Virus record (IMG/VR): IMGVR_UViG_3300025117_000049
Span: 32,828 to 96,827 of that record
Origin: a virus
Length of the DNA: 64,000 bases
Direction: 5' to 3' (one strand)
The notes beneath the pieces are model-generated. The model did not search any database, was not told the DNA's origin, and saw only the letters and a list, made by a program, of their open reading frames with translations. The position numbers and the translations under genes were made by a program. Below, piece by piece: positions 48,603-55,943 of this stretch (its first letter is position 1; every line of letters begins with the position of its first letter).

Positions 48603-48810
48603 GAAGAATAAAAAGGGCGGCCCCCGCAATAGGAGTCGCCCTCGGGCCATGAAGGCCGATGCCGGGTGCTACATTCTATAAACTTTTAAACTAATCACCG
48701 AAACTCCGCTTACTTCGCATGGTTCAATTCCTCCAGTCAAGGGTTAAGTTGCGTATATTAAAAATACTTACATAAAGAAATTTAAAAGTCAAGGTTTTTT
48801 TGGGGTTATT
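48603..48810. other. Convergent intergenic region with a hairpin
   Basis: The plus-strand late and minus-strand early blocks meet here. GGGCGGC (48615-48621) can pair with GTCGCCC (48635-48641) with one G-U pair and a 13-base loop. There is no T-run after it. From 48680 on, the DNA is AT-rich, with a seven-T run at 48797. A terminator for both directions is likely but not clear. Confidence 0.4.
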
Positions 48811-49155
48811 TTAGCCCTCCGTAGCCCTTGCCGCTTTGAGGATGGCAAGGCATTGATCGTGGTCGTATTCAAGAACTCTCTGAGGTCGGTTAGGAAGCAT
48901 CTTTTTGCAAATAAAACCAGCCTGAATTAATCCTGTAGTGAGGTATTCCAGAGTTAAATACCATCCCTCCTCCCTCATCTTCTCCACCAGCATCCAGATT
49001 TGGCCGGTCTGTGGGTTGTCGGGTTGCCAATTATCTTTGAACATTCTCGTATGCTCGCTTGTTACCCAAACAGCATTAGCATCAGGATCGGTGTAATACC
49101 CCATCTTCCTCGCCGCCCAGTCCCGCAGTTCTTGGATTTCTTCATTGTTTCTCAT
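48811..49155 (-). CDS. Hypothetical phage protein, 114 residues
   Basis: The start is probably MRNNEEIQELRDWAARKMGY at 49155, behind GAGGGGAGGG. A longer frame exists without a better signal. The product has FKDNWQPDNPQTGQIWMLVE and EGWYLTLEY, a pattern I recall from many phage genomes as a short protein of unknown function ('W-P-dd--Qa--l-e-m---G'). It is the last gene of the minus-strand block. Confidence 0.6.
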   Translation of the reverse strand: MRNNEEIQELRDWAARKMGYYTDPDANAVWVTSEHTRMFKDNWQPDNPQTGQIWMLVEKMREEGWYLTLEYLTTGLIQAGFICKKMLPNRPQRVLEYDHDQCLAILKAARATEG

Positions 49156-49201
49156 CCCTCCCCTCGCCCGATATTCATTCCGCCTCGGAGCCGGGCGGGG
49201 G

Positions 49202-49267
49202 TTACTGACAAACACATGGGTAGCAACCGCAACTTTGACAGGTCATGTATTTGGCCAGGTCAATCAC
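49202..49267 (-). CDS. Possible 21-residue Cys-rich micro-protein
   Basis: A GTG start behind GGAAGGAGGG gives MIDLAKYMTCQSCGCYPCVC and a Gln. The same frame reads protein-like for about 20 codons upstream, so it may also be the tail of a broken gene. Five Cys in 12 residues could bind metal. Low certainty. Confidence 0.3.
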   Translation of the reverse strand: MIDLAKYMTCQSCGCYPCVCQ

Positions 49268-49319
49268 CCCCTCCTTCCGCAGTTGCGGTGCCGGGATGCG
49301 CTCCGGGTAGGTGGTTAGG

Positions 49320-49601
49320 TTATCCCCTTACTATTCTAACCACCACCGGATCGCCTAAAACATCGTAAGTTTCTTCCAGTAATCCTATCGGTAATGAATC
49401 AGATAGTCCTGTATGAACATCATAAAAATGACCAAGTAATTCTGCCATTTTCTTAATTATAGACTTTCTGCTGTCCATTTCTTCCGCAAAATCTTTTGGT
49501 ATCCATTTACCTGGTATTCCCTCCTGATGCATTGATTTCTCCTTATCTTTTAGGGTGATTATCTCATTGCAATTTGGACATAGAATCCATTCTGGTTTCA
49601 T
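49320..49601 (-). CDS. Zinc-knuckle protein, paralogue of the one at 1885
   Basis: The start ATG at 49601 lies nine bases after GGAAGGAG. The 93-residue product begins MKPEWILCPNCNEIITLKDK, clearly related to the start of the plus-strand protein at 1885. The remainder is a helical domain (SRKSIIKKMAELLGHFYDVH). The shared start with different ends suggests a common docking or nucleic-acid-binding unit. Confidence 0.6.
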   Translation of the reverse strand: MKPEWILCPNCNEIITLKDKEKSMHQEGIPGKWIPKDFAEEMDSRKSIIKKMAELLGHFYDVHTGLSDSLPIGLLEETYDVLGDPVVVRIVRG

Positions 49602-49619
49602 ACACAATTACTCCTTCCA

Positions 49620-50530
49620 AAATAGTCGCCCCTCTTCACGCCCAGGGGCGGGGGCGTCTGGTTGCGGGCCGGATTCCCCACCCGGCTACCGTTCCCTATC
49701 TCTCTGACTGATTCACCTCTCAGGGCAGTAAGAAATAGGCTGGTCCACCGTACCCGGCGCTGCCACGCCGCCGCAACCAAATTATTAAATGGAGCCATCG
49801 GCTTCCCGGCAAGAGGGTTGACGAGTATCGAGATCGAGTGTGGCCGGTACTGGGCTATTCCCGTTTTCACTCCTTGCCGCCTCACTGGTGCGTCCACCGC
49901 TCCAAAATTGTTATCCAGGTGGCCGGATTCTTAGTACCGGCTTAGGCAAGTTACTTATGGCTCAACAGGGTCTTATCGACCAAGGGCCAATGGTCTCCGA
50001 TCAGGGATCATGCTTACCGCCGACCAAGACTCCCGGTTCCCGCCGGGCCGCACCTGGTTTGTTTCTGGTAAAGCGCCTTGGGGCGGGCCGGATTTTCCCA
50101 TTACCGGCTTCCAACGGCAGGCCCCAACAACCTCCTACCTCTCCATCCGCTCCTTGCCATTTACTACAGGCAGCCGTCCCTCAGCGCCACTGCTTTGCCC
50201 GCTTCGGGCCCCTGGACTAAACGACTCGCTGACACCCGCCGTGGGCAATCCAGGGGCCTACTTTAACGGCCGGGCCAGCCGCCAACCTTCCTTATGCCCA
50301 CGGCATATCCCCGTGCCAGTCCGTACGGACAAGGCCGGGAAATACTTTGAAAGATTCTTAAATCGGGGCCAGCCACAGGGACACTCCGGCATTTCCCGCC
50401 AGTTTCGATAGTTGCCGCAGTTCATGCACCGGTGTCGGTCCTTGAAATGCAAGGTATGTTTACAGCCTGCGCTCATCCTGTTCACCTTTTTACTGACCTT
50501 AGTACGGACACACGGGTCCCGCCCCCTACA
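49620..50530. ncRNA. Candidate large structured non-coding RNA
   Basis: About 0.9 kb holds no convincing gene except a doubtful frame at its right end. It is GC-rich and full of pairing. GGCCCCTGGA (50207-50216) pairs with 50249-50258, and GCCGTGGGCA (50238-50247) pairs perfectly with TGCCCACGGC (50295-50304); together they make a pseudoknot. A hairpin GCCGG-ATT...-CCGGC occurs three times (49668-49686, 49922-49941, 50087-50108). GACCA/TGGTC (49978-49995) and the palindrome at 50319 add more. It lies downstream of the leftward early genes, so the minus strand is the likelier template product. Large ornate RNAs such as GOLLD and ROOL are known in phages; I cannot say if this is one. Confidence 0.5.
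50258..50476 (-). CDS. Doubtful small Zn protein overlapping the structured region
   Basis: From ATG 50476 (behind AAGGTG) the frame reads MSAGCKHTLHFKDRHRCMNC and later PECPCGWPRF, which looks like a real Zn-binding start. The final third is basic and less protein-like, and it covers one arm of the pseudoknot. Either a gene ends in the RNA region, or the frame is chance. Confidence 0.4.
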   Translation of the reverse strand: MSAGCKHTLHFKDRHRCMNCGNYRNWREMPECPCGWPRFKNLSKYFPALSVRTGTGICRGHKEGWRLARPLK

Positions 50531-50594
50531 GGTTTGTTTCACTACTCTATAATCTGATCTAGGCTCGGGCCGAGTGAGGTTGTGTGTAATTACT

Positions 50595-51221
50595 CTAACG
50601 ATAATTTATTTTTGAAACCCCTTTAATCTTGCGTACCATAATGACCCGGTCGGCCCCGGCCAGTAGCTCAGGCCCTTCGTCCTCTCCGGTGATGATAATG
50701 AATTGTAATCCCAAGCGCTCGGATAGGCGGCCAATCAGCTCTGAGGCTCGTCGCTGATCCTCTCGGCCATGCAGGTTGCGGAACGGTTCATCTAAGATAA
50801 TCACCGGCCTAGTATCCCGACCCAGGGTCCAGAGCGCTACCCTGAGCAAGAAAGCCACCACGTCTACCAGCCCGCCCCCGTCTTGGTCTGATGGCCGTAT
50901 CCGGTGCCCCTCCGAATCTGCAAGCATGAGATCAACCTCTGTTTGTCCCCTGCGCTTCATGAAGTCGGCCTTGAACATATAGTCGGTATCATGGGGAAAA
51001 ACCGCTTCACATCCAGCCGTGACCATATCATCTAAGTAAATACCGACCTGCTCTTGCGTCTGCTTAGCCACATGCTGCAGGATGAGGCCCGATTCTTCTA
51101 TGTCCAAGGCCTCAAGTTGGAGCTGATCCCTGGCAGATTGCATGGCGTCAAGGGATTGCTGGATGGCCTGAAGGCGGCCACGATCCTGATCAAGGCGTTG
51201 GCGGAGTTTAGAGAGGGTCAT
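50595..51221 (-). CDS. SbcC/Rad50-like ATPase, C-terminal half
   Basis: The 208-residue product begins with a coiled coil (KLRQRLDQDRGRLQAIQQSL), and then has the ABC signature region DGGGLVDVVAFLLRVALWTL, Walker B VIILDEPFRNLHG and the D-loop/H-loop strand FIIITGEDE. These are the C-terminal half of an SMC-type ATPase. The N-terminal half with Walker A and zinc hook is a separate gene at 53058-54251. No hook Cys is found in this half. With SbcD at 51878 it would make a DNA-end-processing complex like T4 gp46/gp47. Confidence 0.8.
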   Translation of the reverse strand: MTLSKLRQRLDQDRGRLQAIQQSLDAMQSARDQLQLEALDIEESGLILQHVAKQTQEQVGIYLDDMVTAGCEAVFPHDTDYMFKADFMKRRGQTEVDLMLADSEGHRIRPSDQDGGGLVDVVAFLLRVALWTLGRDTRPVIILDEPFRNLHGREDQRRASELIGRLSERLGLQFIIITGEDEGPELLAGADRVIMVRKIKGVSKINYR

Positions 51222-51382
51222 AAGTTTTTAAAATAGCCGGTCCAGATATTTTTATAAACCTTTCCTGTGCCGGATTGAAGAAAATCCATCATATTTGTTT
51301 GGCCAAAAATAAAGTTTTGTGGCACCCAAATAACATCTCCAATATAGCGCCATCCTAATAGCCATTGGATTATTCGGTCCAT
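51218..51382 (-). CDS. Small hypothetical protein, 54 residues
   Basis: Its start overlaps the end of the coiled-coil gene and its stop overlaps the SbcC C-half start (ATGA), so it is part of the same transcript. The product is rich in aromatic residues (MDRIIQWLLGWRYIGDVIWV, then QNFIFGQTNMMDFL). It may be membrane-near but has no clear transmembrane span. Function unknown. Confidence 0.6.
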   Translation of the reverse strand: MDRIIQWLLGWRYIGDVIWVPQNFIFGQTNMMDFLQSGTGKVYKNIWTGYFKNL

Positions 51383-51681
51383 CCCATTTCCTCCATGAGC
51401 ACGGAAACCCCGGATTCAAGCTCCTGTTCTAATCCGGCCACGTCACCTTCCAATTCTCGGATCATCGCCTCAGCCTGCTGGTCATCTGGGCAGCCGTACT
51501 CCCTGGATCGCTGGGACTCCAACTGTTTGATTTGCCCCTGGCCCTCAGCCTGGAGAACTTTTGCTTTTTCAGTCCATTCTTTCATAAGGCGAAGTTTTTC
51601 CACCCGGTCGGTGGCCCGCTGGGCGGCAATTTTGATTTTTTCCAGTTCTGGGAATGGGCTGGGTTGTTGTTGGTTATTCAT
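51370..51681 (-). CDS. Coiled-coil protein within the SbcCD operon
   Basis: The 103-residue product is almost wholly charged helix (IAAQRATDRVEKLRLMKEWT, LESQRSREYG, MIRELEGDVAGLEQELESGV) with a single Cys. It could be a separate piece of the SbcC coiled-coil arm, since the two ATPase halves are split in this operon. That is an inference from place and composition. Confidence 0.55.
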   Translation of the reverse strand: MNNQQQPSPFPELEKIKIAAQRATDRVEKLRLMKEWTEKAKVLQAEGQGQIKQLESQRSREYGCPDDQQAEAMIRELEGDVAGLEQELESGVSVLMEEMGWTE

Positions 51682-51683
51682 GA

Positions 51684-51881
51684 TTAATCCTTTTCACAGC
51701 ATTTCAGGCAGTAATGATAATTGTCAGAAGAAACTCCATGTAATTTGCCGTCAGGAATAATACTGCCGCACTTTTTGCAATTATGTGGGCCGTACCATCC
51801 CCCATTTGCTTTCCGAATTTTTACTTTCTTTGTTATGTGAATTGTGGCTTTGTCGCCTGATTGAAATTGAATGCCTATCAT
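51684..51881 (-). CDS. Small zinc-ribbon protein
   Basis: The ATG at 51881 overlaps the SbcD stop (ATGA). The 65-residue product has CKKCGSIIPDGKLHG and, near the end, YHYCLKCCEKD: two knuckles for one Zn. It is AT-rich. Function unknown. Confidence 0.6.
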   Translation of the reverse strand: MIGIQFQSGDKATIHITKKVKIRKANGGWYGPHNCKKCGSIIPDGKLHGVSSDNYHYCLKCCEKD

Positions 51882-52795
51882 CCAACACACCTCCAGATCA
51901 TTTTATTGACAGATTCCCGTACCGGATTGGCTTCTAAATGGGCTTTCAAATTGGCTTCGAAATCCAATCCTAACTCCACTCCAGTGTCCAGCCGCTCCAC
52001 GAACGCCTCAATACGGCTATCCCTGGCCTTTTCCTCTTGGAGCTGGGCGAGATCGAGGATGTCTTGCTCTATAGGCAGGAAGATTTGTTCAAAAAATTGA
52101 TGTGATTCTTCATAACGAAATACACATGGTTGATGATCAACCTGTTTAGCAGTACTCCTCATCATAGATCCAGGATTAATGACTGCTTTAAAATCATTGC
52201 CCCTAGGCACCACGGCATTCTTCCCGTATTTCTCAACTATGGTCTGGTGATTATCCCCTGTCAGGATCAAATCATACCAAGGATATTCCCTGAGTAGTCT
52301 GCCTGGTTGCACTATCTCTTGGGTTGGCCAGAGCGGGTCGGCCGTGACCATTTTATGCCATAGCAGCATATTCCTGCGTTTCCGGTCCTGCATAGATTCA
52401 TCCGGAACCTCACTCCATGCACAGCCCCAGTAGGCCCATCCGTTTGTATGGATGATCGGCCCCCGGTCTTTGGTAAGTACTTTGACGACACCAGCAGCTT
52501 CCAGGACTGCCAATGAGGAACGATTGTATTGGGCCATAGAATGCTCGGGGAGGTCGTGTTGACCAAGAGTAGTAATTATTTCCACCTGGTATTCCCGAAA
52601 CAACCTTATGAGCCATTGCTCCAACTCCTGGTCGGACCGGGCCTTGTCCAACAGGTCGCCTCCGCAGAGTAGCGGTGGGCTGTGCTGGGCCAGGTCCAGG
52701 ATGAACAACAGCTTCTTTTCCATGGCCTGGATGAAATCGTCCTTGCGGGCACGGGGTACAGTGGAGCGGATGTGGAGGTCTGATGCGAGGATCAT
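51878..52795 (-). CDS. SbcD/Mre11-like nuclease
   Basis: The ATG at 52795 (MILASDLHIRSTVPRARKDD) fits the family start. The 305-residue product has the metallophosphatase motifs: SDLHIR (D, H), LLCGGDLLDKA (GD), TLGQHDLPEHS (G-x-HD, near 90), LILTGDNHQT (near 180) and the late GSMMRS. It is a Mn-dependent DNA nuclease and the partner of the split SbcC. The coupled arrangement is like T4 gp47/gp46. Confidence 0.9.
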   Translation of the reverse strand: MILASDLHIRSTVPRARKDDFIQAMEKKLLFILDLAQHSPPLLCGGDLLDKARSDQELEQWLIRLFREYQVEIITTLGQHDLPEHSMAQYNRSSLAVLEAAGVVKVLTKDRGPIIHTNGWAYWGCAWSEVPDESMQDRKRRNMLLWHKMVTADPLWPTQEIVQPGRLLREYPWYDLILTGDNHQTIVEKYGKNAVVPRGNDFKAVINPGSMMRSTAKQVDHQPCVFRYEESHQFFEQIFLPIEQDILDLAQLQEEKARDSRIEAFVERLDTGVELGLDFEANLKAHLEANPVRESVNKMIWRCVG

Positions 52796-53061
52796 TTTAA
52801 TACGACCTTGAATAAATGCCAGATGAACCACCGATCAGGGAACGTAGCAATATGCTGTTTGTCTCTGATGTTATCTGGAATTGGATTGCCGGTCCCGATC
52901 ACAGCAAACCGCTCGGTCTGGAGTTGCTTCTCCGTATCAACCTCTGCCCATAGACACGGTTGACCATTTTGGATGAAAGCTGTAAGTATCTTGGCTCCAG
53001 CCGGTAGTTTCAACTCGAATAGACCAGTTATTTCAAAAGGATATTTGAAGATTGTTTTCAT
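52792..53061 (-). CDS. DUF7352-like small phage protein
   Basis: The 89-residue product begins MKTIFKYPFEITGLFELKLP, then AKILTAFIQNGQPCLWAEVD. This matches a widespread small phage family in which the start 'K-PleItd', 'lP-GAkil-vq-Qng-pclWalVd' is conserved. Function unknown. It lies between the SbcC N-half and SbcD genes, with four-base overlaps on both sides. Confidence 0.75.
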   Translation of the reverse strand: MKTIFKYPFEITGLFELKLPAGAKILTAFIQNGQPCLWAEVDTEKQLQTERFAVIGTGNPIPDNIRDKQHIATFPDRWFIWHLFKVVLK

Positions 53062-54251
53062 TTAACCTCCTGGCCACATAGCGGGCACTGATGGCCAAAT
53101 TCAGCCTTCATATCAGCTTCCATTTGTATTATTATAGGTCGTTGGGCTGCAACCGTGGCCTTGGCCGTGGCAATCTGGCCATTCAGGGCTTGGAGTCGGG
53201 TAATGTGTCTGCGCTTGGCTTCCAAGTGATTCTGTTTTGTCAAAAACTCCGATATCCAACCATCCTGGGCCAACCCCGGCTCCAGCATAGCCATAGACTC
53301 TCGGCCTGCGGCAAGATCGTCTTGGAGACTCAACAACCCATTGAGTTTGATGATCTTGGCCGCCAGTACAGAATGCTTTTGCACCAATGAAATAACCAGC
53401 CCATCCTGGGCAATGCCCGGCTGGAGTAACGCCATCTGCCCCCGGAGCACGCCAAGTTCATGCTGTAACCCCATAAGCCGGCCTTGCCTGCTGGACTTGT
53501 CGACTATCTCATCTTGCACTCCCAGGAGCCAATCAACCGATTCGGGCACCCCTTCTGGAATCCTGGTGGCTTCCAAGGAGGTTCTTAGGGCTGTCAGTTG
53601 TCTTTGCATGATACCCAAACCTACGATCTTGCGGCCCTTGTCTTCTATTTCCTTGTCCTTGCCTTCCAGGATGCCCAGCTTAGCGGCACCTGCCTCCAGG
53701 TCAGGAAAGGTCCCAGTCTGTCCTTCCAGTTCGGCGATCCTGGCCTCAGCTGCCTTTAGCTCTTGGTCATTCTTTCTCTTGATGGATGCATGGTTGGCCA
53801 GGGTCCGGTCGATCACATCCAGCTTGACCACTCGATTCAAAATCCTGGCCACCTCTCCCGGGGTATCAAACAACAAGAATGGCCGGTCATGTTGGCCGGC
53901 AATGTTCAGTTCTCCTAATTTCAGGGCATCAGTCACCGCCTGGGGCACACCCTGGCCAAACCCGGACATCTCTTCGCCATCCACGATGTACCGCTGGGGA
54001 TTGCCTCCTTCCCAGGTGACACAATGGCCCTCGGTGGTCACTACCTCCACCTGGGAAATGTTTTTGGGATTGTGCTTGTGGGTCCATCGCTCCATGCCCT
54101 GCACCGGGCGGTTCTGGACAACCTTGACCAGCGCACGAAGCACAGCGGTTTTTCCCTGGCGGCTCCGGCCAATTATGTAATTGACTTTTGGGGAAAATTC
54201 TACCAGGGAGTTTTTATGACTTTGTAAGGTCAGGCGAATGGATTGGAGCAT
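53058..54251 (-). CDS. SbcC/Rad50-like ATPase, N-terminal half ending in the zinc hook
   Basis: The 397-residue product starts MLQSIRLTLQSHKNSLVEFS (the usual N-terminal strand of Rad50/RecF ATPases), then Walker A GRSRQGKTAVL at about residues 28-38 and the Q-loop region. A long helical arm follows (residues 160-370). It ends HQCPLCGQEVK, so the zinc-hook CPLC is the last structural element. The returning arm and second ATPase half are in another gene (50595). A Rad50 molecule here would be held together by pairing of the arms. Confidence 0.85.
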   Translation of the reverse strand: MLQSIRLTLQSHKNSLVEFSPKVNYIIGRSRQGKTAVLRALVKVVQNRPVQGMERWTHKHNPKNISQVEVVTTEGHCVTWEGGNPQRYIVDGEEMSGFGQGVPQAVTDALKLGELNIAGQHDRPFLLFDTPGEVARILNRVVKLDVIDRTLANHASIKRKNDQELKAAEARIAELEGQTGTFPDLEAGAAKLGILEGKDKEIEDKGRKIVGLGIMQRQLTALRTSLEATRIPEGVPESVDWLLGVQDEIVDKSSRQGRLMGLQHELGVLRGQMALLQPGIAQDGLVISLVQKHSVLAAKIIKLNGLLSLQDDLAAGRESMAMLEPGLAQDGWISEFLTKQNHLEAKRRHITRLQALNGQIATAKATVAAQRPIIIQMEADMKAEFGHQCPLCGQEVK

Positions 54252-54356
54252 GATTTCCTTAGTTTTTCTTCAAAGGTTCAAAGGTAAAGGGGGTTTTATG
54301 GCTGGAGCTATTATCTCCCGTGTTTGAGCAGTTTTTCCCAACTTAAGTTAGCAGTA

Positions 54357-54533
54357 TCAGGATTTTAATTTAGGGCTGCCGCCTATATTTTGTCTCTTGG
54401 GATTCTTGCCCATTCTCCAGGGATAAAACCGGCAATCCGGCTGGTCGCAGAATCTGGGAAGTTTGAAGTTACCTCCCTGACAGTCTATGCAATGAAGTCG
54501 AATGGCCTTGATGGGAGTTAGGGATTTAGCCAT
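54357..54533 (-). CDS. Small Cys-rich phage protein
   Basis: The 58-residue product has LTPIKAIRLHCIDCQGGNFK, then FCDQPDCRFYPWRMGKNP. This is a common phage family pattern ('KAIr-yC-dC-gg---v--C---dCpLyp-R-G-nP') with four Cys for one Zn. It starts on the stop of the previous gene. Function unknown; DNA- or RNA-binding is possible. Confidence 0.75.
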   Translation of the reverse strand: MAKSLTPIKAIRLHCIDCQGGNFKLPRFCDQPDCRFYPWRMGKNPKRQNIGGSPKLKS

Positions 54534-54706
54534 CAAACTTCCTTCATCAGACGAATTATGAATACAGGAATTTTTAGACTGTCTTTGAAGGTTTTATTGT
54601 CAATTTGGTAATCTACCTCAAGACCCATATTGGCTGCCTTCACTAATAGTTGGTTTAGTTTTTGCATTGTATCTGACAGGTCTTTCGATAGTTTTTCTTC
54701 TGACAT
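54533..54706 (-). CDS. Small helical protein, 57 residues
   Basis: The likely start is MSEEKLSKDLSDTMQKLNQL at 54706, behind AAAGGA; an upstream start gives nine more residues. The product is a helical pair with an IIRLMKEV end. It is AT-rich. Function unknown. Confidence 0.55.
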   Translation of the reverse strand: MSEEKLSKDLSDTMQKLNQLLVKAANMGLEVDYQIDNKTFKDSLKIPVFIIRLMKEV

Positions 54707-54708
54707 TA

Positions 54709-55278
54709 TTATAGTCCTTTCTCTCTCAAACAAGCCAAGATCAACCCCTGAAACACTTGGAGGTCCATGACTACCACCGGGTCAATGCGCTCAGTCTTCA
54801 ATGGCGCCCGGCGCTTCATCACCAGCAGCCAATCCTGTCCATCCTGGGTATTAGCTCGGGCCTGTATGATGGCCTGTTGGAGGTCCCAGTTTTTTGTGTT
54901 CTTGCATTCACAGGCTGAAGGAAAGCCTATTTTGGATAACAACTCTATGGCCCGGGAGCTGAGTACCACGTCGATTCCTGCCTGTCCGGACTGGCGGGGT
55001 TTGATATCTGCATGATCGTCCCTGGAGCTGGCCCAGGGCAATCCAGTGACTGCGGAATATAGTTGACATGCGTCTTTTTGTAGCTCCTGGCAAGCATCCC
55101 TGGAAACGCTGTGTTTTGGCTTGGCGGATTTGTGGAACACTTTGTTGAGCAAATCTTGTTTTTTGGCGAAGGTGGACGGCTGTGGCTTGTGCTGGATTTT
55201 TGATATGGCATCCCAGGCCGCTGGGGTAAGTTCAAGCGTCAGGGCTCGGATGTAGTCTTCTTTCTTGAGTTTAGGCAT
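54709..55278 (-). CDS. PD-(D/E)xK nuclease, possible Holliday-junction resolvase
   Basis: The 189-residue product has a basic N-terminal half and then SRDDHADIKPRQSGQAGIDV, LLSKIGFPSACECKNTKNWD, giving the nuclease D...ExK core: Asp in GIDV (about residue 113) and ECK (about 133-135). A glutamine-rich helix follows (DLQQAIIQARANTQDG). It may resolve recombination junctions or act as a repair endonuclease, in line with the recombination operon around it. Confidence 0.7.
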   Translation of the reverse strand: MPKLKKEDYIRALTLELTPAAWDAISKIQHKPQPSTFAKKQDLLNKVFHKSAKPKHSVSRDACQELQKDACQLYSAVTGLPWASSRDDHADIKPRQSGQAGIDVVLSSRAIELLSKIGFPSACECKNTKNWDLQQAIIQARANTQDGQDWLLVMKRRAPLKTERIDPVVVMDLQVFQGLILACLREKGL

Positions 55279-55423
55279 TGGATTCTACCATTTCAACTAA
55301 TTTGTCGATGGCCAGATCCATCAAGCGTCTTATGCAGCCCAGGATCACATGCGGGATTGCCACGCAGAGGTAAATGGCCAGAAATATAATTGCCAAGATC
55401 GGGCCAACGACGTACTTGATCAT
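55271..55423 (-). CDS. Small single-span membrane protein
   Basis: The 50-residue product starts behind GGGAGAG and has one membrane helix (GPILAIIFLAIYLCVAIPHV). The stop overlaps the nuclease gene's start. Function unknown. Confidence 0.55.
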   Translation of the reverse strand: MIKYVVGPILAIIFLAIYLCVAIPHVILGCIRRLMDLAIDKLVEMVESNA

Positions 55424-55437
55424 TCTTCTCTCCCAGG

Positions 55438-55770
55438 TTATTCGTAAGCAATCCTGATTGGTTTATTATGGTCAGGGCAATACCACAGGAATTCGCCAGG
55501 TCGCTCATACTTCCAATATTCGCTTAATGGATGTCCTGTCCTTGGAACTATCGTGGCAACTCGGCCGCATTGGCATTTACTTGGATTTAAACTTGACCAC
55601 CAAGAAGGCGGTTGCTCTGCAAGTTCCTTTCCTGTGCATTTAGGGCAATCTGGAGGCACTGATCCAAGAACAATATATTTCTTTTCATATTTACATTGAG
55701 AACACTTGTAAATATCTCCTCCGCCTTTGAGTGTAACCAGATTCTTTTTGGCCCATCTTATTTTCTTCAT
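55438..55770 (-). CDS. Multi-knuckle zinc protein
   Basis: The 110-residue product has CSQCKYEKKY, CPKCTGKE, CQCGRVAT and WYCPDHNKP, at least two Zn sites. The first half looks like a Zn ribbon with a GGDIYKCSQC start. It overlaps the following 58-residue Zn gene. Function unknown. Confidence 0.65.
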   Translation of the reverse strand: MKKIRWAKKNLVTLKGGGDIYKCSQCKYEKKYIVLGSVPPDCPKCTGKELAEQPPSWWSSLNPSKCQCGRVATIVPRTGHPLSEYWKYERPGEFLWYCPDHNKPIRIAYE

Positions 55771-55943
55771 CCTTCTCTCCCGGGCAGGACCAATGGCCAG
55801 AATACCTTACAGGCTGGGCAGGCCAAGCCCACAGCATTCCCGCTGTCCTGGCAGAATACGAACTCCACCTTGGTAGCGCAATGGGAACAGATGCAATCTT
55901 TGCCAGTGACTCCGCAATGTTGGGTTGGAACCGGTTGGCTCAT
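55767..55943 (-). CDS. Small Cys-rich protein, 58 residues
   Basis: The product has HCGVTGKDCICSHCATKVEF and, later, LACPACKVFW. This gives six Cys and is a two-knuckle Zn protein. It starts behind GGAG and overlaps the stop of the recombinase gene (ATGA), so it is made together with it. Function unknown. Confidence 0.65.
   Translation of the reverse strand: MSQPVPTQHCGVTGKDCICSHCATKVEFVFCQDSGNAVGLACPACKVFWPLVLPGREG

Noticed and set aside
48700-48745. Possible tRNA: GGTTCAATTCC like a T-arm
   Set aside because: The five bases on either side do not pair, and no acceptor or anticodon stem can be drawn around it.
49662-50411. Three overlapping plus-strand frames of 90-133 codons
   Set aside because: They overlap in different frames, have no ribosome sites and are full of Pro, Arg and Ser as expected from GC-rich non-coding DNA. 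The structured-RNA reading explains the region better.
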